DNA from: Bacillus sp. F19
GTDB taxonomy: Bacteria > Bacillota > Bacilli > Bacillales > Bacillaceae
Direction: 5' to 3'
NCBI GenBank assembly: GCA_023823795.1
Contig: CP085710.1
Location: 2,134,001-2,198,000, forward strand
DNA: 64,000 nucleotides
Shown: one piece after another, positions 1 to 10,164 of the stretch
Layout: each line of letters begins with the position of its first letter
How positions within the stretch are numbered: position 1 is the stretch's first letter
Translations under genes and position numbers: made by a program
Notes under the pieces: model-generated
What the model saw: only the letters and a program-made list of their open reading frames with translations
Told to the model about the DNA's origin: nothing
Databases searched by the model: none

Positions 1-41
1 AGAAAGCCTTGTTAAATTGAAATTAGTATAAGCAGGATCGA

Positions 42-72
42 AGAGAGCGAGGGTATATTTTACCTGCTCTCT
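42..72 (+). other. inverted repeat upstream of dapG
   Basis: AGAGAGC at 42-48 pairs with GCTCTCT at 66-72, with further partial pairing inside. No T-run follows directly, so this is not a clear terminator. It lies between the presumed upstream asd gene (outside the window) and dapG and may be a processing or attenuation hairpin. Confidence 0.4.
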
Positions 73-101
73 TCTCTTACGTATAGAGTCGGGGTGTAAG
101 G

Positions 102-1316
102 ATGAAAATAATCGTTCAAAAGTTCGGCGGAACATCTGTTAAAGATGATCACGGCCGGAAGATGGCATTAAAACATATTAGAGATGCATTAAAAGAGCAG
201 TATAAAGTGGTAGTAGTCGTCTCAGCAATGGGCAGAAACGGAGACCCGTACGCGACAGATTCCTTTTTAAATCTTCTATACGGCGGAACAGCTTCGATTT
301 CAAAGCGGGAACAGGATTTGCTGTTATCCTGCGGAGAAACCATCTCTTCCGTAGTTTTCACAAGCATGCTGAAGTCAGAAGGAATTGAAGCATCTTCACT
401 GAGCGGAGCGCAGGCAGGATTTTTAACAAATAACGATTATACAAATGCAAAAATCCTTGATATGAGGTGCGAACGTCTCAGAAGAGAGCTTGAACACAAT
501 GACGTAGTTGTAGTAGCAGGCTTCCAGGGAGCAACAAAGAGCGGAGATATAACAACCATCGGCAGGGGCGGAAGCGATACGTCGGCAGCAGCGCTTGGAG
601 CGGCCCTTGAAGCACAGTTTATTGATATTTTCACAGATGTAGAAGGTGTCATGACCGCAGATCCAAGAATTGTTGAAAAAGCAAAGCCTCTTACAACTGT
701 AACGTATACTGAGATTTGCAACTTGGCTTATCAGGGTGCAAAAGTTATTCACCCGAGAGCTGTTGAAATTGCCATGCAGGCAAAAGTTCCAATCAGAATC
801 CGCTCAACCTATTCCGAAGGTCTTGGTACACTTGTTACATCCCATCATTCGGAAAATTTGGGCAGTGATATAAATGATAGGCTGATCACCGGCATCGCCA
901 ATGTGTCGAATGTCACACAGATCCATGTATCTGCCAAAGAAGGTCAATACGAGGTGCAGACTGAGGTATTTAAATCAATGGCTCGTGCAGGAATCAGCGT
1001 GGATTTCTTCAATATTACGCCAAGGTCAGTTATTTATACAGTTGCTGAAGAAGTAACGGACTATGCCATTGAAATTTTAAGAGGCATGGATTATGAACCA
1101 TCCGTCAAAAGACATTGTGCAAAAGTTTCTACAGTTGGAGCGGGAATAGCCGGAGTGCCCGGTGTAACTGCAAAAATTGTAACGGCATTGTCTGAACAGG
1201 GAATTCAAATTCTTCAATCCGCAGATAGTCATACGACAATTTGGGTATTGGTAAAAGAAGAGGATATGATCAATGCAGTAAACGCTCTGCATGATGCGTT
1301 TGAACTCTCGAATTAG
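102..1316 (+). CDS. dapG: aspartate kinase I (DapG)
   Basis: Phosphorylates L-aspartate to 4-phosphoaspartate, the first step of the aspartate pathway feeding diaminopimelate, lysine and dipicolinate in the cytoplasm. The amino-acid kinase motif KFGGTS is at residues 7-12, a GRGGSDTSA motif lies near 150-158, and the C-terminal part (about 265-404) looks like paired ACT regulatory domains. The 404-residue length equals B. subtilis DapG. The ATG follows a GTAAGG Shine-Dalgarno. dapA starts 36 bp downstream on the same strand, as in the B. subtilis spoVF-asd-dapG-dapA operon. In the family this isozyme is inhibited by meso-diaminopimelate; that is inferred from orthology. Confidence 0.95.
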   Translation: MKIIVQKFGGTSVKDDHGRKMALKHIRDALKEQYKVVVVVSAMGRNGDPYATDSFLNLLYGGTASISKREQDLLLSCGETISSVVFTSMLKSEGIEASSLSGAQAGFLTNNDYTNAKILDMRCERLRRELEHNDVVVVAGFQGATKSGDITTIGRGGSDTSAAALGAALEAQFIDIFTDVEGVMTADPRIVEKAKPLTTVTYTEICNLAYQGAKVIHPRAVEIAMQAKVPIRIRSTYSEGLGTLVTSHHSENLGSDINDRLITGIANVSNVTQIHVSAKEGQYEVQTEVFKSMARAGISVDFFNITPRSVIYTVAEEVTDYAIEILRGMDYEPSVKRHCAKVSTVGAGIAGVPGVTAKIVTALSEQGIQILQSADSHTTIWVLVKEEDMINAVNALHDAFELSN

Positions 1317-1352
1317 CAGAAAGTCTCAAGAGGATAAAAAAGGAGTGTCACA

Positions 1353-2225
1353 ATGATTGACTTTGGTAAGATATCTACAGCCATGGTAACACCATTTGAT
1401 AAAAATGGAAACATCGATTTTGCTAAAACATCACAGCTTGTAAATTTTTTAATTAAGAATGGGTCGGATTCATTAGTTGTGGCAGGAACAACTGGAGAAT
1501 CTCCTACACTTACATCAGAAGAAAAGATTGCATTATTCAAGCATGTTGTCTCTGAAGTGAACGGCAGAGTACCTGTTATTGCCGGTACGGGAAGCAATAA
1601 CACAAAAGCATCAATCGGCCTGACAAAAAAAGCAGAAGCTGCAGGAGTTGACGCAGTTATGCTTGTAGCACCTTACTACAATAAACCAAATCAAGAAGGG
1701 CTTTACCTGCATTTTAAAACCATTGCAGAGGCAACTGAGCTTCCGGTAATGATTTACAATGTCCCGGGACGCACTGCAATAAGCATTTCTCCTGATACCA
1801 TCGCCCGCCTTGCTGAGCTTCCAAATGTGGTCGCTGTAAAAGAAGCGAGCGGTGATTTGGATGCAATGTCTGAAATTATCTCAAAAACTCCCGAGGATTT
1901 TGCTTTATATTCTGGAGATGACGGCTTAACACTTCCTGTTCTTTCAATCGGGGGTGCGGGGATTGTTTCTGTAGCATCACATGTAATCGGCAATGAAATG
2001 CAGGAAATGATCACAGCTTTTAACGCGGGTGAAAATATAAGAGCAGGCGCCATTCACCGTCAGCTGCTTCCCATTATGAAACAGCTTTTCAAAGCTCCTA
2101 ATCCGGTACCGGTTAAAACGGCCCTTCAGTTTAAAGGGCTAGACGTCGGACCTGTAAGATTGCCGCTCGTCTCATTAACTGAAACGGAAAGAAATGAATT
2201 GACGAAAGTCATCACTTCCATCTAA
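1353..2225 (+). CDS. dapA: 4-hydroxy-tetrahydrodipicolinate synthase (DapA)
   Basis: Condenses pyruvate with aspartate semialdehyde to give 4-hydroxy-tetrahydrodipicolinate, the committed step to diaminopimelate and lysine. It is a class I aldolase TIM barrel: TTGES at 46-50, catalytic Tyr135 in an IYNVPGR context and Schiff-base Lys163 in AVKEASGD. Its 290 residues match the B. subtilis protein. The start follows AAGGAGTG. It is the last gene of the dapG-dapA unit and is followed within 10 bp by a strong terminator. Confidence 0.96.
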   Translation: MIDFGKISTAMVTPFDKNGNIDFAKTSQLVNFLIKNGSDSLVVAGTTGESPTLTSEEKIALFKHVVSEVNGRVPVIAGTGSNNTKASIGLTKKAEAAGVDAVMLVAPYYNKPNQEGLYLHFKTIAEATELPVMIYNVPGRTAISISPDTIARLAELPNVVAVKEASGDLDAMSEIISKTPEDFALYSGDDGLTLPVLSIGGAGIVSVASHVIGNEMQEMITAFNAGENIRAGAIHRQLLPIMKQLFKAPNPVPVKTALQFKGLDVGPVRLPLVSLTETERNELTKVITSI

Positions 2226-2232
2226 AACCAGA

Positions 2233-2260
2233 GGACCAATCACAGGATTGGTCCTTTTTC
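2233..2260 (+). terminator. intrinsic terminator after dapA
   Basis: GGACCAATC (2233-2241) pairs perfectly with GATTGGTCC (2246-2254) across a 4-nt loop and is followed by five T residues. Confidence 0.9.
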
Positions 2261-2404
2261 ACCTCAATATATGAAAATGTCCTCACTTTCTTTTCATTTC
2301 CTGCTTAGATTTCAGCCCCAAGAGATTATTTCCTTGTATTCCATTTCTTTCATCAGTTATAATAAGCATTAGTTGTATTGGACGGGTTCAGGGAGGATTA
2401 CCAA

Positions 2405-4069
2405 TTGAATAAACAGACAGAAAACATCAAGATTATTGCCCTAGGCGGAGTTGGAGAAATTGGCAAGAATTTGTATGTCATTGAAATCGATCATAACATC
2501 TTTATCGTTGATGCTGGATTAATGTATCCAGAAGCCGGGATGTTAGGGATTGATATGGTCATTCCTGACATTACATACTTGCGGGAGAATGCAGATCGGG
2601 TGAAGGGCATCTTTTTAACACATGGTCACGAAGAGAACATTGGCGGCGTTTTCTATGTGCTGAGACATCTGTCCATTCCGGTTTTTGGAACAAAACTGAC
2701 TCTTGCTTTAGTGTCCCAAAAAGTAAAAGAACTAAATCCGAAACAAAAAGCAGATTATCAGGAAGTTGATTCTGCCACTGTTTTAGATTTTGATGGCGTG
2801 AATGTATCTTTCTTCAGAACGATTCACAGCATCCCTGATTCAGTCGGAGTATGCTTCCATACATCACTAGGAGCGATTGTGCACACAGGGGATTTTAAAT
2901 TTGATACAACTCCTGTGCTCAATACGAGCTCTGATTTAGGCAAAATGGCCATGATCGGAGAGCGAGGTGTCCTTTGCCTTCTGTCTGACAGTACAAATGC
3001 CGAACGGCCAGGCTTTACAGCTTCTGAAACCGTTGTGGGGCATGAGATTTCAGATGCTATGTACAATGCAAATGGAAGAACGATTGTAGCGATTTATGCA
3101 TCAAACATCAACCGCATCGTCCAGGTGATTGAAGCTGCATCTGATAATAAGAGAAAACTAGTCCTGCTTGGAAATTCAATAAAAAATGTTTATGAAATTG
3201 CAAAAAATTTAGGATACATCACTGAAAGTGAAAATTTAATCATACCCGTCCAAGATATCGATAAATATCCTAAAAATGAAGTAGCGATTCTGACAACAGG
3301 TCATCAGGGAGAACCACTCACTGTATTAACCCGTATGGCAAAAGGCGCACATAAACAAATCCGAATTGAAAAAGATGATACAGTTATTATCTCTGCGACA
3401 CCTGTTCCAGGAAATGAGCTTCATTTTTCTAAGACAGTTGATTTACTCTACCGCGCTGGTGCCAATGTCATTTTCGGACAAAAGCAAATCCATGTATCAG
3501 GGCACGGCAGCCAGGAAGAATTAAAATTGATGCTGAATATGATGAAGCCAAAATACTTTATTCCGATTAACGGCGAGTACAAAATGCAAAAAGCTCATGC
3601 TAAACTTGCTAAATCCGCCGGAATAGAGACCGAGAATATTTTCGTTGTTGAAAAAGGCGACGTGATTGAGTTCTCTCAGAATAAAGTTAAATCGATATCT
3701 AAAGTGCCTTCAGGGAATGTTCTGATAGACGGTTTGGGCGTTGGCGATATTGGAAACATTGTGCTGAGAGACCGGAGACTTCTTTCTCAAGACGGCATTC
3801 TCATTGTCGTAGTTACACTGGATCGCTCTAAAAAAGTAATGATTTCCGGACCTGAGATCATATCTAGAGGATTTGTCTATGTCAGGGAATCGGAAGAACT
3901 TATTTTAAAAGCTTCTGAAATGGTAACTGATATTGTTGAAAAAAGCATGCAGGGTCATGGAATTGAATGGTCTGCATTAAAATTAAATATCCGCGAGGCG
4001 CTGAATCGTTTCTTATTTGAACAAACGAAACGCAGACCGATGATTTTACCGATCATCATGGAAATCTAA
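2405..4069 (+). CDS. rnjB: ribonuclease J2 (RnjB)
   Basis: Metallo-beta-lactamase/beta-CASP RNase J family, acting with RNase J1 in mRNA decay and 5' end processing. The zinc-motif region reads HGHEEN instead of the HGHEDH of fully active J1 enzymes, the degeneration typical of J2. Start choice: an upstream in-frame TTG at 2378 has no ribosome site, whereas TTG at 2405 sits 7 nt after GGGAGGA (2391-2397). This gives 554 residues, close to the B. subtilis length. It is a single-gene unit with terminators on both sides. Confidence 0.93.
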   Translation: MNKQTENIKIIALGGVGEIGKNLYVIEIDHNIFIVDAGLMYPEAGMLGIDMVIPDITYLRENADRVKGIFLTHGHEENIGGVFYVLRHLSIPVFGTKLTLALVSQKVKELNPKQKADYQEVDSATVLDFDGVNVSFFRTIHSIPDSVGVCFHTSLGAIVHTGDFKFDTTPVLNTSSDLGKMAMIGERGVLCLLSDSTNAERPGFTASETVVGHEISDAMYNANGRTIVAIYASNINRIVQVIEAASDNKRKLVLLGNSIKNVYEIAKNLGYITESENLIIPVQDIDKYPKNEVAILTTGHQGEPLTVLTRMAKGAHKQIRIEKDDTVIISATPVPGNELHFSKTVDLLYRAGANVIFGQKQIHVSGHGSQEELKLMLNMMKPKYFIPINGEYKMQKAHAKLAKSAGIETENIFVVEKGDVIEFSQNKVKSISKVPSGNVLIDGLGVGDIGNIVLRDRRLLSQDGILIVVVTLDRSKKVMISGPEIISRGFVYVRESEELILKASEMVTDIVEKSMQGHGIEWSALKLNIREALNRFLFEQTKRRPMILPIIMEI

Positions 4070-4071
4070 AC

Positions 4072-4102
4072 AAAAGGAGCCTTTTTAATGGCTCCTTTTT
4101 TA
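4072..4102 (+). terminator. intrinsic terminator after rnjB
   Basis: GGAGCC (4076-4081), preceded by A residues, pairs with GGCTCC (4090-4095) and is followed by six T residues. Confidence 0.9.
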
Positions 4103-4194
4103 ACTTGAAAAGGACCTAATTTTTACCCCTTTCGAATGTTTTCAGGCAGACCTGCGAATAATAAAAACATTGATGAAAGGAAGGGTGAAGCAAC

Positions 4195-4947
4195 ATGAGC
4201 AAAGATTCCCGCTACCTGCAGGAAAATTCAGAACAGAATGGGGATAAACAAGAGGGGAAGGAACCTTCTCTAGTTGAAAAAATTCAGCAGCTTGGACAGA
4301 CAAATGTTCCGCAATTATCCCAGGATGCAAGAATACATTGCCTGACAATCATCGGGCAAATAGAAGGACATATTCAGCTTCCTCCTCAAAATAAAACGAC
4401 TAAATATGAGCATGTCATCCCGCAAATCGTTGCCATTGAGCAAAATCCAAAAATAGAAGGACTCCTTATTGTGCTGAATACTGTTGGCGGAGACGTTGAA
4501 GCAGGTCTTGCAATAGCTGAAATGCTTGCATCCTTATCAAAGCCTACTGTTTCAATTGTTTTAGGCGGAGGCCATTCAATTGGCGTGCCAATTGCGGTTT
4601 CTTGCGACTACTCTTTTATAGCAGAAACAGCAACTATGACGATACATCCAGTCAGATTAACTGGTTTAGTCATCGGAGTGCCGCAGACGTTTGAGTATTT
4701 GGACAAAATGCAGGATCGAGTTGTTAATTTTGTAACAAAACACTCAAATATTACGGAAGAAAAGTTTAAAGAACTCATGTTTTCAAAAGGCAATTTAACC
4801 CGGGATATTGGGACGAATGTTGTCGGCAATGACGCAGTAGATTACGGGCTGATTGACGGAGTCGGCGGTGTAGGGCAGGCGATCATGAAGTTAAATGAAA
4901 TGATTGGCAAGAAAGACGAATCCGGTGAGGAGCAAATGCTGCAATGA
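4195..4947 (+). CDS. tepA: ClpP-like translocation-enhancing protease TepA
   Basis: ClpP/crotonase-fold cytoplasmic serine protease. In B. subtilis it is linked to protein export and to degradation of small acid-soluble spore proteins at germination. The probable nucleophile is Ser128 in a GGGHSIG context and the probable catalytic histidine is His151 in TIHPVR. The first 40 or so residues are polar and likely flexible. There are 250 residues, close to the B. subtilis protein. The ATG follows GGAAGGG. The stop overlaps the ylzJ start (ATGA), indicating translational coupling. Confidence 0.9.
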   Translation: MSKDSRYLQENSEQNGDKQEGKEPSLVEKIQQLGQTNVPQLSQDARIHCLTIIGQIEGHIQLPPQNKTTKYEHVIPQIVAIEQNPKIEGLLIVLNTVGGDVEAGLAIAEMLASLSKPTVSIVLGGGHSIGVPIAVSCDYSFIAETATMTIHPVRLTGLVIGVPQTFEYLDKMQDRVVNFVTKHSNITEEKFKELMFSKGNLTRDIGTNVVGNDAVDYGLIDGVGGVGQAIMKLNEMIGKKDESGEEQMLQ

Positions 4948-5171
4948 TTTTATACACATCCATGCCTGAAGAGCTCATATTCCCTGTACAAACAGCTGAT
5001 TTTGAGAGTGTTTCAACCATCGAAATGAATGGACTGCAAATGGTTGTCCGACAGACCGAACAGAATCAATATGAAATTGTCCGGCTTTTAAGTACAGATC
5101 CGCAGGATTTTCTAAACGGGCAGTACTCTCCGGGACAAAAAATTTCTATGACATTCTCGTTTTCCTCATAA
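4944..5171 (+). CDS. ylzJ: YlzJ-like small protein
   Basis: A 75-residue protein of the YlzJ family, with no known function. It overlaps the tepA stop by 4 nt (ATGA), so it is probably translated by coupling. It has no signal peptide or membrane segment. Identification rests on size, on the [13 protein letters not shown]-type N-terminus and on the invariant position between tepA and spoIIIE. Confidence 0.8.
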   Translation: MILYTSMPEELIFPVQTADFESVSTIEMNGLQMVVRQTEQNQYEIVRLLSTDPQDFLNGQYSPGQKISMTFSFSS

Positions 5172-5202
5172 TATGCTATACTAATTTTACACAAACATGT
5201 CC

Positions 5203-5230
5203 GCAGCCTGCATTTGGCTGCTTTCTTTGT
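5203..5230 (+). terminator. intrinsic terminator after ylzJ
   Basis: GCAGCC (5203-5208) pairs with GGCTGC (5216-5221) and is followed by a T-rich tract interrupted by one C and one G. The rest of the gap to spoIIIE (to 5424) shows no coding potential. Confidence 0.75.
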
Positions 5231-5424
5231 TTATAAAGGCTTTTTTCGTGAAATTTTGCTGTTTTTAGTCTTATGTTAAAAACCGGCTTCTGGATTTTTT
5301 ATAGTCATAATTATTTCTCTGCTATTTATGCAAAGAGCTCGACATTAACCGAAATGCTGGGACTGATTCACAGCAATTTATGCGAAATCAGCCATTAGCA
5401 AATTTAATACATAGGTGATAACTA

Positions 5425-7770
5425 ATGGCAAAACAAAAACGGAGACAAAAGAAAAAAACGGATGATTGGCGGCATACTTTGAAGTTTGAATTAATAGGAT
5501 TAGTTCTTCTGGCTATTTCCCTGATTGCGATTTCAAATTTAGGCTTTGTCGGAAAAACGTTCGTTTACTTGTTCAGATTTTTTATTGGTGAATGGTATAT
5601 GGCAGCCTTAATTGGCATGCTTGTTCTTTCTGGTTATGTAATGTGGAACAGAAGATGGCCGTCTTTATTTTCAAGACAGATAGTCGGTTTGTATTGCATC
5701 CTTTCTGCAATCTTGCTTCTCAGTCATGTCACTCTGTTTCAGATGCTTACAAAAAAAGGGGCGCTGTCTTCACCGAGCGTCATAACCAACACGTGGGAAC
5801 TATTTTTTATGGAGGTTAACGGGCAGATAAGAACGCCTGATCTTGGGGGCGGGATGATTGGAGCCATTCTTTTTGCAGCATCTTATTACTTATTTGCTGC
5901 AGCGGGATCACGAATCATTTCATTTATTCTGATCTTAATAGGAATTGTCCTTATTACTGGGAGATCTCTCGGTTCAACACTCGGCAAAATCATTGCGCCA
6001 TTTCTGCGTTTTATGAAAACGCAGGCCATTGCCTTTTACGAAGATATGAAAAACCTCCCTCAATCGATAAAGAATGCAAAAAAAGCAGAAACCTCCAAAC
6101 CTAAAAAAGCTAAAAAAGAGCGAAAGTATAAAGAGGAACCTGATGAAGAAGAAGCAGAAATCGTTCATATTGAGCCGATTATTTCAAGTTTTGCAGACCG
6201 GGATGACCTTGAAATTAAGGCATTTGATCAGGAACAGGATAAGCCTGAGCCCCCTGTCAGAACTCCAAAAAAGAAGGCTGAAACTGAAACTGCCGATGAG
6301 CCGGCAGTCCCGCCGATTACTTTCACTGAAGTAGAGAATAAATCGTATCTGCTGCCATCCCTTGATCTTTTATCACAGCCAAAGGTCAACAGTCAGCAAA
6401 CGGATAAAAAGAACATTTATGAAAATGCACGCAAGCTTGAAAAAACGTTTCAGAGCTTTGGGGTAAAAGCGAAAGTGACACAGGTTCATCTAGGTCCCGC
6501 TGTAACGAAATATGAAGTTTATCCTGATGTGGGCGTAAAGGTAAGTAAAATTGTGAATCTTAGTGATGATTTAGCACTTGCACTTGCTGCCAAAGACATT
6601 CGGATAGAAGCGCCTATACCAGGAAAGTCAGCAATTGGAATTGAAGTTCCTAATTCTGAGATTGCTATGGTATCACTGCGCGAAGTGCTTGAATCGAAAG
6701 CAAATGACCGTCCGGAGGCTAAGCTTCTCATGGGACTCGGCAGAGATATATCGGGGGATGCAGTTCTTGCCGAAATGAACAAAATGCCTCATCTTCTTGT
6801 TGCCGGATCTACAGGAAGCGGGAAAAGTGTATGCATCAACGGCATCATTACGAGCATACTGATGAGAGCAAAGCCTCATGAAGTGAAAATGATGATGATT
6901 GATCCCAAGATGGTAGAACTGAATGTGTATAACGGAATCCCGCATTTATTAGCGCCAGTCGTTACAGATCCGAAAAAAGCATCTCAGGCATTAAAAAAGG
7001 TAGTAAATGAAATGGAGAGAAGATATGAACTTTTCTCTCATACAGGGACAAGAAATATTGAAGGCTACAATGAGTATATTAGAAGATCAAATTTAGAAGA
7101 AGGAACGAAAAATCCGGAGTTTCCCTATATCGTTGTGATTGTGGATGAGCTCGCAGACTTGATGATGGTAGCCTCTTCAGATGTGGAAGATTCCATCACG
7201 CGCCTGTCACAAATGGCGCGGGCAGCGGGCATTCATTTAATTATTGCCACGCAGCGTCCTTCTGTTGATGTTATCACGGGTGTGATTAAAGCAAATATTC
7301 CATCAAGAATTGCCTTCAGCGTTTCGTCCCAGACAGATTCCAGAACGATTCTTGACATGGGCGGGGCAGAGAAGCTGCTTGGACGCGGGGATATGCTGTT
7401 TCTTCCGGTAGGGGCATCAAAACCAGTAAGGGTACAGGGAGCATTTTTATCAGATGAAGAGGTCGAGCACGTTGTATCATATGTGATTTCTCAGCAAAGA
7501 GCTCAATATCAGGAGGAAATGATACCGAGCGAGACAGCTGAAGTAAAGGAAGAGGTCAATGATGATCTTTATGATGATGCTGTTCAGTTAGTTCTGGAGA
7601 TGCAGACAGCTTCTGTATCGATGCTGCAAAGACGCTTCAGAGTAGGTTATACGAGAGCTGCAAGATTGATTGATGCAATGGAAGACCGGGGCGTAGTTGG
7701 TCCATACGAAGGAAGCAAGCCTAGAGAAGTTCTGCTTTCAAAAGATCATTATGATGAAGTAAGTTCGTAA
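5425..7770 (+). CDS. spoIIIE: DNA translocase SpoIIIE/FtsK
   Basis: Septal ATP-driven DNA pump that moves the chromosome into the forespore and clears trapped DNA at division. Layout: hydrophobic N-terminal region (about residues 20-180) with several membrane segments, charged linker (about 185-320), then the RecA-like motor with Walker A GSTGSGKS at 461-468 and Walker [13 protein letters not shown], and a C-terminal winged-helix gamma domain (about 715-775) that reads SRS/KOPS-type sequences in the family. Its 781 residues compare with about 787 in B. subtilis. It is monocistronic, with a terminator immediately after the stop. Confidence 0.96.
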   Translation: MAKQKRRQKKKTDDWRHTLKFELIGLVLLAISLIAISNLGFVGKTFVYLFRFFIGEWYMAALIGMLVLSGYVMWNRRWPSLFSRQIVGLYCILSAILLLSHVTLFQMLTKKGALSSPSVITNTWELFFMEVNGQIRTPDLGGGMIGAILFAASYYLFAAAGSRIISFILILIGIVLITGRSLGSTLGKIIAPFLRFMKTQAIAFYEDMKNLPQSIKNAKKAETSKPKKAKKERKYKEEPDEEEAEIVHIEPIISSFADRDDLEIKAFDQEQDKPEPPVRTPKKKAETETADEPAVPPITFTEVENKSYLLPSLDLLSQPKVNSQQTDKKNIYENARKLEKTFQSFGVKAKVTQVHLGPAVTKYEVYPDVGVKVSKIVNLSDDLALALAAKDIRIEAPIPGKSAIGIEVPNSEIAMVSLREVLESKANDRPEAKLLMGLGRDISGDAVLAEMNKMPHLLVAGSTGSGKSVCINGIITSILMRAKPHEVKMMMIDPKMVELNVYNGIPHLLAPVVTDPKKASQALKKVVNEMERRYELFSHTGTRNIEGYNEYIRRSNLEEGTKNPEFPYIVVIVDELADLMMVASSDVEDSITRLSQMARAAGIHLIIATQRPSVDVITGVIKANIPSRIAFSVSSQTDSRTILDMGGAEKLLGRGDMLFLPVGASKPVRVQGAFLSDEEVEHVVSYVISQQRAQYQEEMIPSETAEVKEEVNDDLYDDAVQLVLEMQTASVSMLQRRFRVGYTRAARLIDAMEDRGVVGPYEGSKPREVLLSKDHYDEVSS

Positions 7771-7800
7771 AGAAAGGTGCTGCGTGCCTTTCTTTTTTTG
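7771..7800 (+). terminator. intrinsic terminator after spoIIIE
   Basis: AGAAAGG (7771-7777) pairs with CCTTTCT (7787-7793), followed by seven T residues. Confidence 0.85.
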
Positions 7801-7908
7801 TCCAATGAAGAATAAAAACTGAAAATAGTAAATATTGAATAGAATAAACCTGTTTTTTTTGTGAAGAATTCTCTATAAATAAATAAGCTCTAGTGAGAAA
7901 GGGCTATC

Positions 7909-7923
7909 AATTTTCGACAAATT
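7909..7923 (+). promoter_or_regulatory. candidate CodY box upstream of ymfC-nup unit
   Basis: AATTTTCGACAAATT matches the CodY consensus AATTTTCWGAAAATT at 12 of 15 positions. B. subtilis nupNOPQ (yufNOPQ) is a known CodY target, which makes the site plausible. A TATATT at 7960-7965 could be the downstream -10. Match strength alone is modest in AT-rich DNA. Confidence 0.35.
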
Positions 7924-7991
7924 TAATAAATTCCTATTTATTTATTTCAGAATACATGGTATATTATTTTCGATTAGAGAAAGGGTATAAC

Positions 7992-8005
7992 ATCAGATGT
8001 CTGAT
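7992..8005 (+). promoter_or_regulatory. candidate YmfC (GntR/HutC) operator
   Basis: ATCAGA-TG-TCTGAT is a perfect 6-bp inverted repeat with a 2-bp spacer, 34 bp before the ymfC start and about 27 bp after a possible -10 (7960-7965). GntR/HutC regulators often bind such dyads and repress their own operon. No second copy of the same dyad was noticed. Confidence 0.45.
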
Positions 8006-8038
8006 CTCTGGATTGAATCGATTAGACGGAGGAATAAT

Positions 8039-8764
8039 ATGACTATTAAAACAGATAACCGTCATTTATATTTGCAAGTCATTGATAGAATTAAAGAAGA
8101 TATTGAAAACGGCACGTATGTTGAAAAAGAAAAACTTCCCTCAGAGTTTGAGCTTTCAAAGAAACTCGGAGTCAGCCGCGCGACGCTGAGAGAAGCACTT
8201 CGCATTCTTGAAGAAGAAAACGTTATCATTCGACGCCATGGCGTTGGCACGTTCATAAACTCAAAACCGCTGTTCACCTCTGGTATCGAACAATTAAATA
8301 GTGTGACAAAGATGATTGAACAGGCAAACATGGTTCCCGGAACGATCTTCCTATCTTCTCAAGTAAACAGTCCTACAGAAGAAGATGTTAAGCGCTTTAA
8401 ATGCAGAACAAGTGATGATATCTTTCTCCTGGAACGCGTCAGAACGGCAAATGGAAAGCCTGTTGTGTATTGCCTTGACAAAATTCCAAGAAACATCCTT
8501 CCCCAGTCGTTCATTCACGAGCAGGAATCACTTTTTGAATTGCTTCATGAAGAGGCTGGGCGCTATATTTCTTATGCAATAACTCACATAGAACCAATTG
8601 GATACCACGAAAAGATTTCCCCAATTCTTGAATGTGATCCTGAAACCGCACTTTTATGTTTAAAACAAATGCATTTTGATGAAAACGATCAACCCGTTTT
8701 ATTTTCACTGAATTACTTCCGCGCTGATCAATTTAGCTTCCATGTGGTAAGAAAGCGCTTATAA
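8039..8764 (+). CDS. ymfC: GntR/HutC-family transcriptional regulator YmfC
   Basis: N-terminal winged-helix GntR domain (about residues 5-72; [22 protein letters not shown] is cut here to [15 protein letters not shown]) and a C-terminal UTRA effector domain (about 90-235). The start at 8039 lies 5-6 nt after GGAGGA and gives 241 residues, the B. subtilis length; an upstream ATG at 7997 lies inside the palindrome and lacks a ribosome site. It sits directly upstream of the nupNOPQ transporter, so it may regulate uptake of that ligand, which is an inference from position. Confidence 0.88.
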   Translation: MTIKTDNRHLYLQVIDRIKEDIENGTYVEKEKLPSEFELSKKLGVSRATLREALRILEEENVIIRRHGVGTFINSKPLFTSGIEQLNSVTKMIEQANMVPGTIFLSSQVNSPTEEDVKRFKCRTSDDIFLLERVRTANGKPVVYCLDKIPRNILPQSFIHEQESLFELLHEEAGRYISYAITHIEPIGYHEKISPILECDPETALLCLKQMHFDENDQPVLFSLNYFRADQFSFHVVRKRL

Positions 8765-8862
8765 TAATGCTTGCAGCTATAAGGAGGTGGTTCCAAGGAC
8801 GAAGGTGTTTTGGACTTAGGCTCTTATTAAACAATTGTTTCAAACTAATATTTAGGGGGAAA

Positions 8863-9915
8863 ATGAACGTGAAAAAACGATTAGGATTAACATTGTCACT
8901 TGTTCTTGCTGCGGGTACTTTGCTTAGCGCGTGCGGATCATCTGAAGATAAAGATAAAGCAGGTGGAGACAAAAAAGAAGGCTTCTCTGTTGCAATGGTT
9001 ACAGATACAGGCGGAGTTGACGACAAATCATTTAACCAATCTGCATGGGAAGGCATTCAGTCTTTCGGTGAGGACAATGGCCTTGAAAAAGGGACAGGCG
9101 GATTTGATTACCTTCAATCTCAAAGTGACGCAGATTATGAAACAAACTTAAACAAATTAGTTCGTCAACAATTCGATTTAGTTTATGGAATCGGCTACTT
9201 AATGACAGATGCCGTTACAAAAATCGCTGATCAGCAAAAGGATGCTAACTTTGCAATCGTTGACAGCGTAGTAGACAAGCCTAACGTAGCAAGCATCACT
9301 TTTAAAGAGCATGAGGGCTCTTACCTTGTGGGTGTTGCTGCCGGACTTTCAACAAAATCAAACAAAGTAGGATTTGTTGGCGGAATGGAAGGCTCATTAA
9401 TCAAAAAGTTTGAAGTTGGATTTGTAGAAGGCGTTAAAGCAGCTAATCCTGACGCAGAAGTAATCGTTCAGTATGCTGGTACGTTCAGTGATGCAGCTAA
9501 AGGGCAGCAAGTTGCTGAAATCATGTACGGACAAGGCGCAGACGTTATTTATCACGCAGCAGGCGGAGCTGGAAACGGCGTATTCACGGCAGCAGTTGAT
9601 TTGAAAACGAAAAACCCTGACAAAGACGCGTGGGTTATTGGAGTTGACCGCGATCAGCATGAGCTTGGCCAAGGCGACGGCTTCAACGTAACTCTTACTT
9701 CCATGGTTAAAGGCGTTGACGTTGCTGTTAAAGACTTAGCTGAAAAATCTAAGAACGGCGACTTCCCTGGAGGAGAGATCATTGAATACGGTCTTAAAGA
9801 AAACGGTGTAGGAATTGCTCCGACACAGGATAACCTATCTGAAGAAGTTATTGCTAAAGTTGATGAATACAAGCAAAAAATCATTGACGGTGAAATTAAA
9901 GTTCCTTTTGAATAA
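8863..9915 (+). CDS. nupN: BMP-family nucleoside-binding lipoprotein (NupN-like)
   Basis: Substrate-binding lipoprotein of a BMP/Med-type ABC importer, predicted to bind nucleosides. The start at 8863 follows TAGGGGG. The signal peptide has a KKR n-region and ends in the lipobox LLSAC with lipidated Cys24, then a Ser/Asp/Lys-rich linker. The mature part carries the family-typical [19 protein letters not shown]-like N-terminus (shortened: [15 protein letters not shown]). It has 350 residues. A terminator follows before the ATPase gene, probably giving more binding protein than transporter. Ligand identity is inferred from NupNOPQ orthology. Confidence 0.87.
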   Translation: MNVKKRLGLTLSLVLAAGTLLSACGSSEDKDKAGGDKKEGFSVAMVTDTGGVDDKSFNQSAWEGIQSFGEDNGLEKGTGGFDYLQSQSDADYETNLNKLVRQQFDLVYGIGYLMTDAVTKIADQQKDANFAIVDSVVDKPNVASITFKEHEGSYLVGVAAGLSTKSNKVGFVGGMEGSLIKKFEVGFVEGVKAANPDAEVIVQYAGTFSDAAKGQQVAEIMYGQGADVIYHAAGGAGNGVFTAAVDLKTKNPDKDAWVIGVDRDQHELGQGDGFNVTLTSMVKGVDVAVKDLAEKSKNGDFPGGEIIEYGLKENGVGIAPTQDNLSEEVIAKVDEYKQKIIDGEIKVPFE

Positions 9916-9935
9916 GCATTAAACAATATTACTGA

Positions 9936-9967
9936 TAAAAAGGCTAGGAACAAACTAGCCTTTTTAT
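9936..9967 (+). terminator. intrinsic (possibly leaky) terminator between nupN and nupO
   Basis: GGCTAG (9942-9947), with preceding A residues, pairs with CTAGCC (9955-9960), followed by TTTTTATTA. It lies inside the transporter cluster. The remaining gap to nupO (9968-10164) holds no gene; a TATAAT-like hexamer near 10001 lacks a good -35. Confidence 0.8.
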
Positions 9968-10164
9968 TAGCCTGAAAAGTCGCCTGACTAAAAGTCTATA
10001 ATAAAAAAACAGTTCGATCTGCACAGCATTTATTGAGGGGATTATAGATTTTTAGTTGGTGATTTTAAAAGGGAGTCAATAAAACTATTAATACAAGGGT
10101 AAACATAAATTTCCTAACATCTATCATCTTAATCATCAATGAGCTTCAGGAAAAAGGAGTGATC

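Noticed and set aside
2378-2404. Upstream TTG start for rnjB
   Set aside because: The ribosome site GGGAGGA lies downstream of it and fits TTG 2405 instead, which also gives the family length.
9968-10164. Promoter for nupO around a TATAAT-like hexamer near 10001
   Set aside because: No -35 hexamer at 16-18 bp; read-through of the nupN terminator is an adequate explanation.
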